From the NCBI GenBank assembly GCA_030374805.1, contig JARGSG010000004.1, positions 744,001-808,000 on the forward strand: 64,000 nucleotides of DNA, given 5' to 3'. The translations under genes were made by a program, and so were the position numbers. Below the pieces are notes generated by a model. The model was not told where the DNA came from. It was given only the letters and a program-made list of their open reading frames with translations, and searched no databases. Within the stretch, counting starts at the first letter, position 1. Each line of letters begins with the position of its first letter. This DNA is from Gracilaria gracilis. Its lineage: Eukaryota > Rhodophyta > Florideophyceae > Gracilariales > Gracilariaceae. Of the stretch, positions 39,821 to 50,226 are shown one piece after another.

Positions 39821-40783
39821 ATGTCGAATGGGTACGTCGAGGACGAGGAGCTAGTTGCTCTGCTTCACCAAACGGAGGTACCAGAGACGCCACCGGGAAG
39901 GAAGGAGGAGGGTGGGGACAAGGTTCGCATGGGGGAGAAGGAGGGAAGTGGGGATGGAGAGGGAGGTGGGGGTGATGGGGGTGCACAGGGTGCAGGGGAT
40001 GGGGGACCGGAAAGGAGTTTTGCGGCGGAGATGGAGGAGCAGTTGAGGAGGCTTGGAGGGGATCTGAAGGAGTATTTGGACGACTGGCTTTCTGAGATGG
40101 TTGGTGAAATTGGAGGGGTGGTGCTGAGTGTCTCGGAGATTGGGGTGCCAATGGATTTGATTTCGACGATTCGGAAAAGGATGAAGTTGGCTGGAGTGGG
40201 GACTGGAAGGCATGTGAGTGGGATGGTAGAGTGCGTCGGGAGGGAGCTGGTGACGCTTAGAAGAGAGAATATGGGGCTGAGAGGACGTGTGGAGGTGTTG
40301 GAGGCGCAAGTGGGACAGGTGGAGAAGGTGTGCCAATTTTTGTTGGAGGTGAAGGAACTGGTGAGGGAAGGAGGCGTTGGGAGAGAGGCGGGAAGAGAGA
40401 AAGTGTCACCGGTGACGTCTGGCTCCCGTGGTGGGGGTGGGTGCGTGAGGGGAAGGAGCGGAGAAAGAAATGGAGGGGAGGTTGGGGGAAGTAGGCTGAG
40501 GAAGAGGCGAAAGGGTGGGATGATGGTGGACGAAGATGGGGAGTTGTGTGTGCCACCGCAGCTGCCGGGTGGAGCGCCACTAGTTGGGTTTGGTAGTGCG
40601 GCGGCGGCTGTTCGAACGGCGGAGCGCATAATGGAGGAGCAGGAGAAGAAGAGGTTGGGAGGGGTTGGAAGCCGGTTTGGGGCTAGGAGGGTGTACGAGA
40701 ATGGAGAGAGTGTTCCGTTGCAGTTCTTCAACTTTACATTTAGGGAAAATGAGACTCAGGATCCGAATGCAGGGTTGGAATAA
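39821..40783 (+). CDS. Acidic/coiled-coil protein, outer copy (open)
   Basis: ATG at 39821 opens MSNGYVEDEELVALLHQTEVPETPP, and the frame is clean to TAA at 40783 (320 residues); the frame also extends upstream, but only this part is conserved. Features: acidic N-terminus; Gly/Asp-rich linker; LSEMVGEIGGVVLSVSEIGVPMDLIST; coiled-coil heptads (LRRENMGLRGRVEVLEAQVGQVEKVCQFL); Gly/Arg linker; KKRRKGG, a possible nuclear signal written RLRKRRKGGM; C-terminus KKRLGGVGSRFGARRVY and ETQDPNAGLE. The last 60 residues are nearly identical to the inner copy, the strongest conservation in this gene. No known family recognised. It sits immediately inside the right TIR. Confidence 0.7.
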   Translation: MSNGYVEDEELVALLHQTEVPETPPGRKEEGGDKVRMGEKEGSGDGEGGGGDGGAQGAGDGGPERSFAAEMEEQLRRLGGDLKEYLDDWLSEMVGEIGGVVLSVSEIGVPMDLISTIRKRMKLAGVGTGRHVSGMVECVGRELVTLRRENMGLRGRVEVLEAQVGQVEKVCQFLLEVKELVREGGVGREAGREKVSPVTSGSRGGGGCVRGRSGERNGGEVGGSRLRKRRKGGMMVDEDGELCVPPQLPGGAPLVGFGSAAAAVRTAERIMEEQEKKRLGGVGSRFGARRVYENGESVPLQFFNFTFRENETQDPNAGLE

Positions 40784-41025
40784 GGGAGCGCTGGTGGTGG
40801 GTTCGTAATTTTTTAGAGTGTTTTTGACGAATGTGGTGAATGTAAAGTTACGAAGGTTGGCAGGGGAACTGCAAACCAACCTTCAACTCCAGTAGATGAA
40901 GTTTGAACTGCACTGAACGGAAACGTTATTTCCAAAAAATTTTTTTTGCCTTGCCAACTAGCGCAAACTGCAAAAATGCTAGTTTTTTCGGACTTTTATT
41001 TTCACAACTAGCGATCTAGCATACT
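40784..41025. promoter_or_regulatory. Right subterminal region of outer transposon
   Basis: No gene is present. Repeated ACTAGC/GCTAGT motifs occur near 40957, 40978, 41006 and 41015. It is close to identical with 25320-25414 of the inner copy. Confidence 0.6.
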
Positions 41026-41051
41026 AAACTAGCATTCCGAGAACACCGACG
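41026..41051 (-). repeat. Right terminal inverted repeat of outer giant transposon
   Basis: The same 26 bases as 25415-25440. The next base begins the interrupted integrase frame of a Ty1-like element. The left partner should lie outside the window, left of gypsy A. Confidence 0.9.
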
Positions 41052-41395
41052 AATGTCTCCGAGTACCCCATTCCAAAATCCACAATGTGTAAGACTACTT
41101 GCTTTGTATACCGAATAGTGCAGAAAATAGAGTCGACATGTACTTCCACGTTAGACGCTTCATCAAAATGTGTTAGATAGATATTCTTTGATAGCAGTGG
41201 TGTGCCCGATTTGACACATATAATGCAATCATGAGTTTTGCAACGTGCTTCTCCCTTCACTTCCTCAACATCTCTACCAGCTCGCTTGCAGATTGCGACG
41301 ATCTCTTCCGGATGGTCATGAGCGAGCCGTTTTAGTCTCTTGACAAGCGCACTTGGCGTCGTATTCTCAACGATGGTTGAAAAGAGATTGCCCAT
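41052..41395 (-). pseudogene. Integrase N-terminal fragment (Ty1-like)
   Basis: LVKRLKRLAHDHPEEIVAICK, then KTHDCIICVKSGTPLLSK, YLTHFDEASNVEVHVDSIF and VVLHIVDFGMGYSE. The H...C-x2-C spacing followed by E-V-x-V/A-D and L-x-IVD-x-G-x-x-Y is the zinc-binding and catalytic-core start known in fungal and oomycete Ty1-like elements (LTHVNEAFN...EVQAD...LNIVD). The first catalytic Asp is present as VHVD. The frame runs into the TIR at 41051, so the insertion cut the integrase core about 25 residues after it began. Confidence 0.7.
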
Positions 41396-42201
41396 AGTTG
41401 CTGTGATTAAGACGTGAGTTCTCGCGTCATATATTGTGTTGGACGCGATTTAGACTTCATTCCTACGCGGTTCTTTATCCATTGGCATTTTAATCGTGAT
41501 TGTCGCGGGATCTTTTAGAAAATCTGTCACAATGAATCGCTTCACGTCTGACCCTATGGTGAGCGGAGATTCATCATCGGAGAGATCGAAAGTTAGGTCA
41601 ATTAGTTGATTGTCCATGTCCTGGATAGGTAGTGTCCACGAGCAGTTGATCTTCTTGAAATGAAGACAGTTGTGTCCTCAACCACGGCGATAGGTTGATC
41701 TCGGCTTTTATGGTTCAAACTTCATTTTCAGCGCCCCATAGAGCAATAAGGCAGAAGTAAGCCCTCCCGAGGATATTAGAATACCCTCGCCAAGTATTGT
41801 ATTTGGGTCGGTATAGGGTTTACCGGAATCCCTTGTCGAAAATGCTGCTTCTTCTTATCTCTCAGCGCTTTTTCATTCTCTGTCTTATCGCCATGAGTAC
41901 GCCTGAAATGCACACCACTATCATTTTTCTCGTCTGGTGAGTCCGCTTATTTCCTGACCTGATCTCCTGTAGGCTGAGATTTGCTTGATTCCAGCGAGTC
42001 CTTGCCGACTTCGTGCGTGATTTTATTACCTTCGTAGTCCTGTTTGCGTTTACGGTTCTTCTTAAAGCTCTGGTAAGAGTTCAAATATGATTTAGAGGAC
42101 GCCTCGGGCTTGACTTCGTCTTTCTGAATATCGTCAAGGTCTTTTTCTTCTAAGCCCGCCTCCTCTAATGCACGGATTGCATCTTGTAGAACAATTCATG
42201 A

Positions 42202-42840
42202 TCACAGCTCCTCAAAACTATAGAGCTTCCCATGTTGTTCAAAAGCGGCTTCCACAACGATGATTGATTCAGTACACGACGTGTTATCGGAGTTGTCTAA
42301 AGATCTTTCCTTCGCGGACTTCATAACGTCCTTAATCTTATCCATCCTCGCCCTCGAGATGAAAATGACCGAAGTATCTTGTGAGCTCCTCTTCTTCGCC
42401 GAAATCACCGGATTAGTGATGATGTTCGTGAAGGTCTGTGAGGAAAAAGCGGCGTTAAGGATTAGTACTATCGCAAAATTCTGGCTGTCGCTGAAATCGT
42501 GCCTTGCTTTTGTGAGATTTGGATAAGACAGAGCGGGACCCACGAATCGTTCGGTGTAAGTGAGGAAAGATCCGCCAGATTTAAGATTGCAGCAAGTCAC
42601 TTCTTTGTACCGGCGTACGATCTTCCTGAGCCTATTCACTGTAGAATCTCGTTGTACGAGGTTGATGATTTTCTTTATCACTTCAGTCTTATTGACTGTA
42701 GTGTTTTCCGAGTGAAGAGTCGATACCAATTCGCCTGTACAAACGGCTTCGTTGAAGAGCTCTTTCTTAGAGAACTCTAAGGAGCGGTATAATATCATTC
42801 CCAACGTGGCAGCTGCTCTTTTGGCGCGGAACTCTCCCAT
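42202..42840 (-). pseudogene. Gag-like fragment of the Ty1-like element
   Basis: A 212-residue open frame. TYTERFVGPALSYPNLTKARHDFSDSQNFAIVLILNAAFSSQTFTNIITN has the layout of retrotransposon Gag capsid helices (a positioned FxxRF, then a loss-tolerant LILNAxFxxxTF). A Lys/Ser-rich C-terminus and further Lys-rich sequence (SYQSFKKNRKRKQDYEG) follow across stops. Its orientation and position upstream of the integrase piece fit one element. The exact retroelement clade is uncertain. Confidence 0.5.
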
Positions 42841-43551
42841 TGACGCATGCCTGAAGGGTCTTTGCCTATTCTTGTACAGCTTTGCGCCATAGCAACTGGT
42901 CTTTGTCGGGTCGTAGACGCGGCGGTACTAAGATGTTGCTTGGAGAGAGATCTTCCCCTGGACCCATAACTTTGGATAGAGCATCCAACATAGAGTGGAG
43001 GTTCATACGTACCTAGTATGAAGAAAATGGTTCAAAAACCACAAAAGTTGGCACACATGTCTACAGGAGGTCTTTCTCGGGAGCTCCGGGAATAATCAAT
43101 GTGCCTTTATATACGGATACTCTGCGACATTTGGGATACCGATGAAATATAAGTAAGCTATTAGATTAATAGAAAGTTGTACTTCAAAGTAGAGACTTTG
43201 TACGTCTTCCGTGCGTCTCTAATCGAATCAGGTTCGTACACATGACTGACTTACTATATCAAAATTAAGGACAAAACTAACTCACTAACTAAATTAATAA
43301 GCAAAATGGTAGTCATATACTGCGAAAAGGGTCCACATAATACAAAGAGATATGTGTGACATATTTAGACCTCATTTGTAAGTCATGCGGCGTACCTAAA
43401 GGTGTACCAAAGTCAAAAATCTATACCAAGTTAAAACAAAAGAATATTGACCTAACAACGATATCGAAAGCACCGTGTTGGGGACGCCTTCGTCATTTCC
43501 GCGTTGGAGTTGATGAACAATATTGATTGAAGCCAGGTACCAGCGTAGCAG

Positions 43552-43797
43552 AGCACACGCGGGGGTGAGCCCGATCCGATTGACCGGTCACCCGGTAGGC
43601 TTAACTCGTTCGCGTGGGACTTCATCTATTACGACCCGTAGGCATGGGTTCACATCCACGCTGTGGACGCCGAGGTCCTTCGCAGCATGGAGCGAGTCAT
43701 CCCTACCGGTCGTTCGGTTGGCTTTATCATCACTGATGAGTTCCTCCACCCGGTTGCGGGACCGGATCCAGTGTTGGATGAAGAGCCCAATGTATAA
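43552..43797 (+). other. Coding-like remnant of unknown origin
   Basis: In a GC-richer island, one + frame reads GGEPDPIDRSPGRLNSFAWD, FIYYDP, stop, AWVHIHAVDAEVLRSMERV, IPTGRSVGFIITDEFLHPVA, GPDPVLDEEPNV, stop. The composition looks like real protein (balanced residues, no low complexity), unlike overlapping frames at the same place. No family is recognised. The stop at the DP-AWV position suggests a pseudogene. The rest of 42841-44220 holds nothing recognisable. Confidence 0.3.
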
Positions 43798-44220
43798 CGG
43801 GGCGGCAGCGGGCTGCGAAGCCATTATGCACACCGCACAGGAAGACCACCCTCTGGGGAAGAACTTTCGAAACCGAATCTCGGCTGTTGTCCTACCCGCT
43901 CAACTGGTGGCAACATAGAAATTCTTGAACACCAGTAAAACTGTTCTTTCTATCCATTTTTCTTCTCTCCTCCTTGCGGGTCATCACTTGTATTTCTATT
44001 ATCCTTACCAAGGTCTTCTAATTTCTTTTTTTTCATTCATTGTTCTCTCCACAGAGTCTTCAGTCGTCTTCTTCTTCAGAGTCGTCCTCTTCCTCCTCAC
44101 AGATTCTTTCTTCGAGCCCACCCTGTTGGTCAACCTGACACTTACCACTGGGACCCTTTGATCGCTATCGCGGAATCTTTACCCAACTTGAAAATCTCCC
44201 AGGTTTGGCGGCAAATTTTT

Positions 44221-44502
44221 TTAAATACGGTTGTGGTACTGCACGATCTTCGATCGAGGGAGGTTTTCAATGGGTTTGTCCGAGTCCATTGATGAAGGAT
44301 AACTGAACCAACGAACGTGGTACTGTATGAACCCCTTGAGGTTGAAAATGTGTCCCACTATGTGTTCAATGGCGTACTCCTGGTCGTACACTCCGCGCAG
44401 CGGATCTTCCGTAACGACTTCATCATGTTTTTGCCGTTGTAGCGGTGATGCCATGGGCGGGATTGGGGTGCTTGATGTCTTTGAAGGAGCCTGCTGGGCC
44501 AC
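44221..44502 (-). pseudogene. Gypsy B chromodomain-like integrase tail
   Basis: DQEYAIEHIVGHIFNLKGFIQYHVRWFSYPSSMDSDKPIENLPRSKIVQYHNR fits the chromodomain pattern (EY-x-VE-I-x-x-H...YxVRW-x-GY...WEPxENL...). Chromoviruses use such tails to target histone-marked chromatin. The Trp-Glu-Pro of the canonical domain reads Asp-Lys-Pro here. Confidence 0.65.
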
Positions 44503-45609
44503 GGCGCGTGCAATTTCACGTGAGTCCGGAGATCAGCTAGCGACGTTAGCGAGCCTGAGCAACGGTTGGTTCTCCATGGGCGGCGAGTGGTTCGTATCAC
44601 GTGACAGGAGGCGGTTTGCCTCCGCCGTGGTAGCTGGTTTATTTTCAGGTTGCCTGATCAAAGTACTCTCTGAAGGGAGTTGAAAGTATAGCGGCTGTAA
44701 ATCGCCAACTGCCTCGTGTCCGGGTCATCTTGCGAAGAAAACTTTCTTTGCTCAGCAGCGTGCATTGCACCAGGGTTTACTGTGACCATCCTATCTTTTC
44801 CATCTCCGGTGGCGACGGCGCCTGGCATTCCGGTTCGATATACTTCTAGAAATTCAGTTCCTGTCCATGAACTGGGGATATAGCCTTTGCCTTGTCTGGA
44901 GATATGTTCCTGATATAAGTGCTGCTAACTCCCGCTGGCGAGGTGGCTTCAACAACGTTTCCGGTACCACTAGGTTGGCTTGTACCGCTCGAAGCGGTCT
45001 CTAGTCGCAGATACGTATCTAACCGTGTATCACGGGTCTTCTTCGATAAACGGCCGCTCACGCGGACATTACTTCTCCTCCTTAGATTTAGGCTCTTTGA
45101 AAATGTCCGGTGCCAGAGTAACAGGAGCAAGAGAGCGGGAACGAACAACAGGGTTTGTTGACTTGAGGGAAGCCGACAAGTTCCGGACATCGGACAAACC
45201 TCTTCAGGGATGTGGCACCCCCGGGGGTAGAACGTGGTTTGGTTACCGTCCGTGTGGGTTCCTCTGAGGCTTCTTCATTGGGGCTGAATGGGGTATCCGT
45301 AACAGGCCCGTAAATGACTCGATCACTAGAAAGAAGCTCAGGTTGAGAACCAACCTCCAGTACTACTGTGTCGTGATTGATTGAGATTATCCGGTAGCGA
45401 CCATCGACGATAGGTGACATTTTTTGATTTTTCTTCTTCCCGGGATTGTAGTATTTTTCCTTACAAATTATAATTGTTCTACCCCCAGGGAGAGATGCGG
45501 TCGGTGGATCCGGGCATCGAAGTTTTGCTTATATGCAAGTTGTGCCTTCGTCGTAAACGATTTTGCTATCGGAATCATTGTAGCTAACCAATGCTTCCGA
45601 TGAAGGTAA
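44503..45609 (-). pseudogene. Gypsy B degenerate linker between integrase and chromodomain
   Basis: Short frames such as GRYRIISINHDTVVLEVGSQP (45088-45420) look like the GPY/F-type integrase C-terminal region (a Y-x-I followed by V-x-L-E). The remaining frames are Ser/Arg-rich and broken. I see no separate gene here. Confidence 0.35.
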
Positions 45610-46228
45610 TCAGTGTCCGTGACGGAGGTTTTTCCAGTGTTGACCGTCGTTTAATTCTGACACGCGGTGGGGGACGAGATAAGAGCAGCTAAAATGGATA
45701 TAAACCGTCAACCCGGCGGACGTGTATGTTCTAGGTATACGTAAGGGTATCCGTGTAGCGATTCCAAATCTTTGGATATTCAGCCTTATAAGCACACGAA
45801 GCGGAGAGCCAAGTTCGGTTAAACCCCTCCACCAGCCCATTGCATTGGAGATGATACGTTTTTGTGAAGAGATTCTTCACATCAAGTATCTGACAGACGT
45901 CCTGAAAAAAGCGAGCCACAAACTGTTGGCCATTATCAGAAAGGAGATTAACTGGCGGGCCATATACCAAGACTCATTGAAATGCAAATGCTTCCGCTAC
46001 ACTGCGCGCATTGCTTTTGTGCAACGGAACTGTCCGGACTAGTTTAGAAAATCTATTCGGGATCACGAGAAGGTACTTGTTCTCATGGAAAGTGAGATAA
46101 AACTTCTCTAGAATTTCGATGGCTACGAATTATAGTGGTGCCCGTGTCGAAAATGGGGAAAGCTTTTTGGCATGGAGACAAGGCTTCACTCGTTCACGAG
46201 CATAGCGACCAAAATATCTTGTCAAAAA
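45610..46228 (-). pseudogene. Gypsy B integrase catalytic core
   Basis: VNLLSDNGQQFVARFFQDVCQILDVKN holds the second catalytic Asp (SDNG), and YHLQCNGLVEGFNRT holds the catalytic Glu (NGLVEGFNRT). This is the D-D-E layout of Ty3/gypsy integrases. The first Asp lies in unrecognisable sequence to the right. Confidence 0.75.
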
Positions 46229-46942
46229 CTAACTGTCGATCGCTAACGCGGGCCAATAGAAATCCTGACGGAGTATTGTGTATAGCTTACGGGTGCCAGG
46301 GTATGCAGCTATGTTCGAATGATGGGATATGTGAAGGTCCCTTGACTGTAGGGTATGGGAAACTAAAATCTGTGGTTGAGATCGTATCACCCTTACCAAG
46401 TAGCATTGGCCGTTGATCTTAAATGGGATATTAGCACCCCTATTCATTGGGGCACGAATACTAGTACAGAACTGGTCTTCAAACTGTTTGCGAATCATCT
46501 CCTCTGGAGTGATGGGGATAAATGTTCCTGGATCCTCTTCTTCACCTTCTGGGACGAGAATGTGATCGCAAACATCATATGAAAGCAGAGTGAACTCCAA
46601 GGCGCCCTCATCAAGAACGAGGCAGGAAATGCCCTTTTCGCCGCTAGGGATGGCTTCCCCCATTGATCCCAATCGGAGAAGAGTATCCGCCTGAGCGTTG
46701 AGACTGCCTGTAATATACGTTAATTGGTAGTAAAACTCAATAACCTGAAGTTTCCATCGCATCAGCAGTCCTGAAGTTTCAGTAATCGACATTAACCAGC
46801 GTAACGCAGAGTGGTCCGTGCGAACCGTGAACCTTGTCCCCATAAGATATGAGCGAAGCGTTTGCAGAGCCCAACCCACGGCGAGACATTCCTTCTCTGA
46901 TACAGAGTAATCCTTGTGTGAACATTTAACGTTCGTGACCAA
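46229..46942 (-). pseudogene. Gypsy B RNase H and integrase zinc-binding region
   Basis: An open frame of 237 residues. RNase H C-terminal motifs: YSVSEKECLAVGWALQTLRSYL, FTVRTDHSALRWLM and YITGSLNAQADTLLRL (the latter has Thr-Leu instead of the usual ALSR). After a linker, LHISHHSNIAAYPGTRKLYTILRQDFYWPAL is the first half of the integrase HHCC zinc domain. RNase H removes the RNA template during cDNA synthesis. The frame is open, but neighbouring domains are in other frames. Confidence 0.8.
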
Positions 46943-47354
46943 TATCTAATTGGTTTCCGTTGTACATTTGGGTACGTCTGGAATGGCGCACAACCAATCT
47001 GGTAATCGTTTGAATCCGTATCTAGGTTGTATGGTACACCATTCTTGGATAAAGAGGGATTGTGGCAGAAGTGACGGCCTCAATGAGAGAGCTGAAAACA
47101 ACCGCCTACGCGGTGGTAAGGAGTCCCCATTTGGGTGGCTGTCTCCTCTTTAAAATTTCGACAAGAGGTCCAGCTATCTTTGCGAGCCCAGGAAGGGTGC
47201 GCCGGGAAACGTTACAGAGTCCTAAAAAGGAGCAGATATTCGCCTGGGTCGTCGATTTTCTGGCCTCCTTGAGTGACTTAACACTAGCCTCCACGATCAG
47301 TAGTCGTCCCGGACGAATTATATCACCCAGAAATCGAACCGAATCGGTAAAATA

Positions 47355-48066
47355 CTAACAATTCATCAGTTTGAGGGATATTCCGGCATCGCGCGGCGTA
47401 GCCATAATCTGTCGAAAATTTTCTAGATGATCTTTCAAGTTATTGGACGAAATGATGATGTCTTCAATATGGACGAGACAACACTCCCACTTTAAGCGAG
47501 CTAGAAGGATATTCAGCGTACGCTGAAAGATAGGCGGGGCGTTCGTAAGGCCAAACGGTATACGACTAAAGTGGTAGAGTCCTGTCACTCGGGATAAAAT
47601 CCGTTTTATCACGGTCTCCAGGTCGCATGGGACTTGCCAATATCTCCAGTTTGCACCCAACGGAGAGAACACTGTTGCTTTCCATAGTGAGTCGATATAC
47701 TCGTCCGCAAGGGGTAAACGATACATGTCTTTGACAGTGACGGCATGAAGGAGACGATAGTCGATACAGAAGTGCCAAGACCCATCAGGTTTAGAACCCA
47801 GTACGAGTGGAGACGCCCAGGGTGATTGGAGATGGTTCAATCACACCTGCAGTGAGTATCTTATTAACTTGAAATTGTTTTTCCTCCCTTGATTTCGGGG
47901 CTGCCCTGTAAGGATTCTTAGCAACCGGTCTCGTCTTTGGTAGCAAGTCAATTTGGTGTTCTGCGGTAGAAACCTCTCCGAAAGATCGGTCCCACATGGG
48001 TATGACCTCACGCATCATCTCTCGTAATTTCTCACGGTGCGAATCTGAAAATTTTCCGAGATCCAA
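47355..48066 (-). pseudogene. Gypsy B reverse transcriptase core
   Basis: Two overlapping frames give RT: HRIDLLPKTRPVAKNPYR-type entry (AEHQIDLLPKTRPVAKNPYR, 47791-48066), then SPWASPLVLGSKPDGSWHFCIDYRLLHAVTV, HFSRIPFGLTNAPPIFQRT and CLVHIEDIIISSNN. The catalytic YxDD appears as HIED, so the active site has lost its Tyr and one Asp. A frameshift near 47800-47830 separates the pieces. Confidence 0.85.
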
Positions 48067-48118
48067 TTTCTCAACTCCTTCACACGGTTAAGCTTTTCAT
48101 AGCTGGTAGTGACGGTCT

Positions 48119-48862
48119 TCACGTTAGAATCCTTCGGTTTGTGCATTGTGTCCCCCATGTCTTCCTCGTCCTTAGGGTGGAGTGTGTCTCCAGGAGGCAT
48201 AAGTCCGAGCACCTCGGCCGCAGACACTTTGGTAGGGACCAACTCTGTTGGGTGTGGTAGGACCGTACCAACAACTTGTTTCTTGACCAGATACTCTGGT
48301 CTTGAGCCGAAATTGTGATCATAACTCTGAATGGGTGTTTGTTTGATATTTGAACAACATCATTTGCTACTGCGAGTTTATTGTTCTCGTACAACGAGTT
48401 CATCGGCTGTTTTAACCGTAACGAACGCGGGACAGTGGTGAGGTCGACCAAAACTTGGAATGAAGTGGTGGATTCTGTAACAAAGCGAGCAGCGGTTCCA
48501 ATTTCGACGAACCCCTTCACAGGGAACGGCGAATAATGGGTACGCCTGAACCGTCTTCCATCTCGACTTCCCGGGATCGGGGGCGAACTGCATAAAAATG
48601 GATCACAAAAGTCACATCCCAAAATGACTGGGGCAACTAACGTATTACAAACGATATAGCCCAACTGTATCACACAGTTTCCGATTCGTACCACGACAGA
48701 TATCGTGCTACACCTACTAAACGGATTATTGTTGGCGTCTGCCACGTCCATGAAGGGTACATGGCGGACATGTGAACGGATTTCGGGGGTCAACAGTGAT
48801 TTAATAATAAATTTTAGACCGGCACCGGTATCTAAGATGAACAGATGACGCCCCATGTACTG
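48119..48862 (-). pseudogene. Gypsy B aspartic protease and linker
   Basis: FILDTGAGLKFIIKSLLTPEIRSHV carries the catalytic DTGA; MDVADANNNPFSR and PVILGCDFCDPFL match gypsy A. The C-terminal linker keeps LYENNKLAVANDVVQISNKHPF. The 752-bp insertion begins at 48863, four residues before the conserved QYMGRH, so the protease leader is interrupted. Confidence 0.85.
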
Positions 48863-49614
48863 GGAGATGCGGGAAATTCGCACTCATTGAAATTCTAAAT
48901 AAAAACGGAAAGTTGAATGTCACATGTTTCTTGTAGCAGTTGCTGCACTACGTCACTGTAAGCGTTAGAAATTGTATATGTCAGTCTTGCAGCGTCAAAA
49001 GCTGTAGTGCATGCAGAATGCACTTCTTCAGAAGACTTTCAAACAGTGCAACATGTTCCTTTTCCCGTTACACTAAAAATTGGAACGCCTCTAACTTTAT
49101 CGAATCTTCCCAAGTTTAATGTTCCCTCGCATACTTTAGTACCACAAAGAATTTAATACTAGAGTACCCTGTTTTTCTATAAATTGAAAGCAGTGAATCA
49201 AAGAATTATGACGCATACATACGCAAAACAAGTAGCAAAAACCGCCTTTTTTCGCCTTTTTTAGTTCTTTTTTTTGGAATTGAGAACATTTTGAAGCTAA
49301 AACGATTACGTACTCCAGTTGTATCACTACTTATCTTACAAAGTATGCAAAAATATCAAACATTTAGGGAAAACTGGAGGAGAAAAAGGAGTTCTGTTTT
49401 GCGAGTAGCTCAGAAGAACGTCTTTTTCCCGTGTGAAGATGTTGAAAGTGTGCGTAGAAATGTGCAACTCTTGACGCGAAAGGAGCACGGTAAGGCACAC
49501 GTGCTGACAATAATATTTTCAAAATATTTACACCACAGGATCAAACCATGCACGAAACTCATGACAATCACTCTATCAATAACAATGTAAAATTGGCGAA
49601 TTTCCCGCAATTCC
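48863..49614. mobile_element. 752-bp MITE-like element, TSD CTG, 19-bp TIRs
   Basis: It splits the gypsy B frame between LSTQ (ending at 49615) and QYMG (from 48862), exactly where gypsy A reads LSTQFM. Ends: GGAGATGCGGGAAATTCGC at 48863-48881 and the inverted partner at 49596-49614, with two mismatches. CTG flanks both sides (48860-48862 and 49615-49617). The 3-bp duplication of CWG type and GG-starting ends resemble PIF/Harbinger elements. No transposase is encoded; the inside is AT-rich and the frame at 49291-49590 is not convincing. Confidence 0.8.
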
Positions 49615-50190
49615 CTGAGTGGACAGGCCAAGGTCTGCAAATACTTGTTAGTTATTTTCGGCCATTACCAAAACTCTATCTGGGATGTGGTTGTTCCTGA
49701 CGGTATCCACGGGCGACGTAGCACGCAAAATATTGGTTGAATCTACGTCTGTGTTGGTCCCTCTCTTTGACAAGATCTTGACCGTAGAGCGAGGCGTTGA
49801 TGCCTCGGGTGCATTGGGCCACCAGTATGGCGCCCCTCTACTGGAGGCTCTCCATTAAGTTTCCCTGAGCGGTATCGGCTCGGGCGGGGACGTGTTTTTG
49901 CACGACAGGGGCCGTTTGGGCATCCTGTGAAACAGGCACAGAAATACCCGCAACTTCGGACTTCGAAACCAAGATATTGCTAGAAGCACTAGCTTGCATT
50001 GACGGTTTTGCGACGAGAATCCTTGTAGGATAATCCGCTTTCACTCGAAGAAAAGACGATGCGGGCACAGAAGCTAGCTCTTCTGGCGTCAGAGCTTCGT
50101 AGTTGGCGGCGATTATAGCCATTTATTTCACTGTGAGGTTAGATTTGGGAGCCACATACACGGGGCCATAGCATTTGTAGCACATCAACT
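49615..50190 (-). pseudogene. Gypsy B nucleocapsid remnant and protease leader
   Basis: NYEALTPEELASVPASSFLRVK corresponds to the post-knuckle block of gypsy A. Just upstream, CYKC is kept but the His and last Cys of the CCHC knuckle are replaced. DRVLVMAENN, stop, QVFADLGLSTQ leads into the insertion. Confidence 0.7.
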
Positions 50191-50226
50191 CTTGAACCCT
50201 CTCGAGAGGTCTACCCGTCTGAATCT

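Larger units (their letters stand above)
25441..41051 (+). mobile_element. Outer giant transposon, right visible segment
   Basis: It resumes the transposase gene broken at 6096 and then repeats the full gene order of the inner element, ending with the same 26-bp terminal sequence at 41026-41051. Beyond 41051 lies an unrelated Ty1-like retroelement, whose integrase reading frame runs straight up to the junction (MGYSE). The outer element is therefore about 17 kb in the window plus an unseen left part. Coding regions differ clearly from the inner copy in both bases and short indels, so the two represent separate lineages and not a recent duplication. Confidence 0.9.
41052..42840 (-). mobile_element. 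Ty1-like retroelement remnant interrupted by the outer giant transposon
   Basis: The minus strand carries a gag-like frame (42202-42840), a Lys-rich stretch with stops (41900-42200), decayed sequence with no clear protease (41396-41900), and an integrase N-terminal piece that ends abruptly at the giant-transposon TIR. The rest of its pol should be found left of the outer transposon, outside the window. This is the oldest layer of the nest. Confidence 0.65.

Noticed and set aside
43523-43918. 131-residue + strand frame at 43.5-43.9 kb
   Set aside because: Ser/Arg/Thr-rich composition typical of an out-of-phase frame. Another frame at the same place (43552-43797) has far more protein-like composition.
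49291-49590. A gene inside the 752-bp MITE-like element
   Set aside because: A 99-residue frame with no recognisable domain inside AT-rich DNA. Element size and structure fit a non-autonomous transposon.
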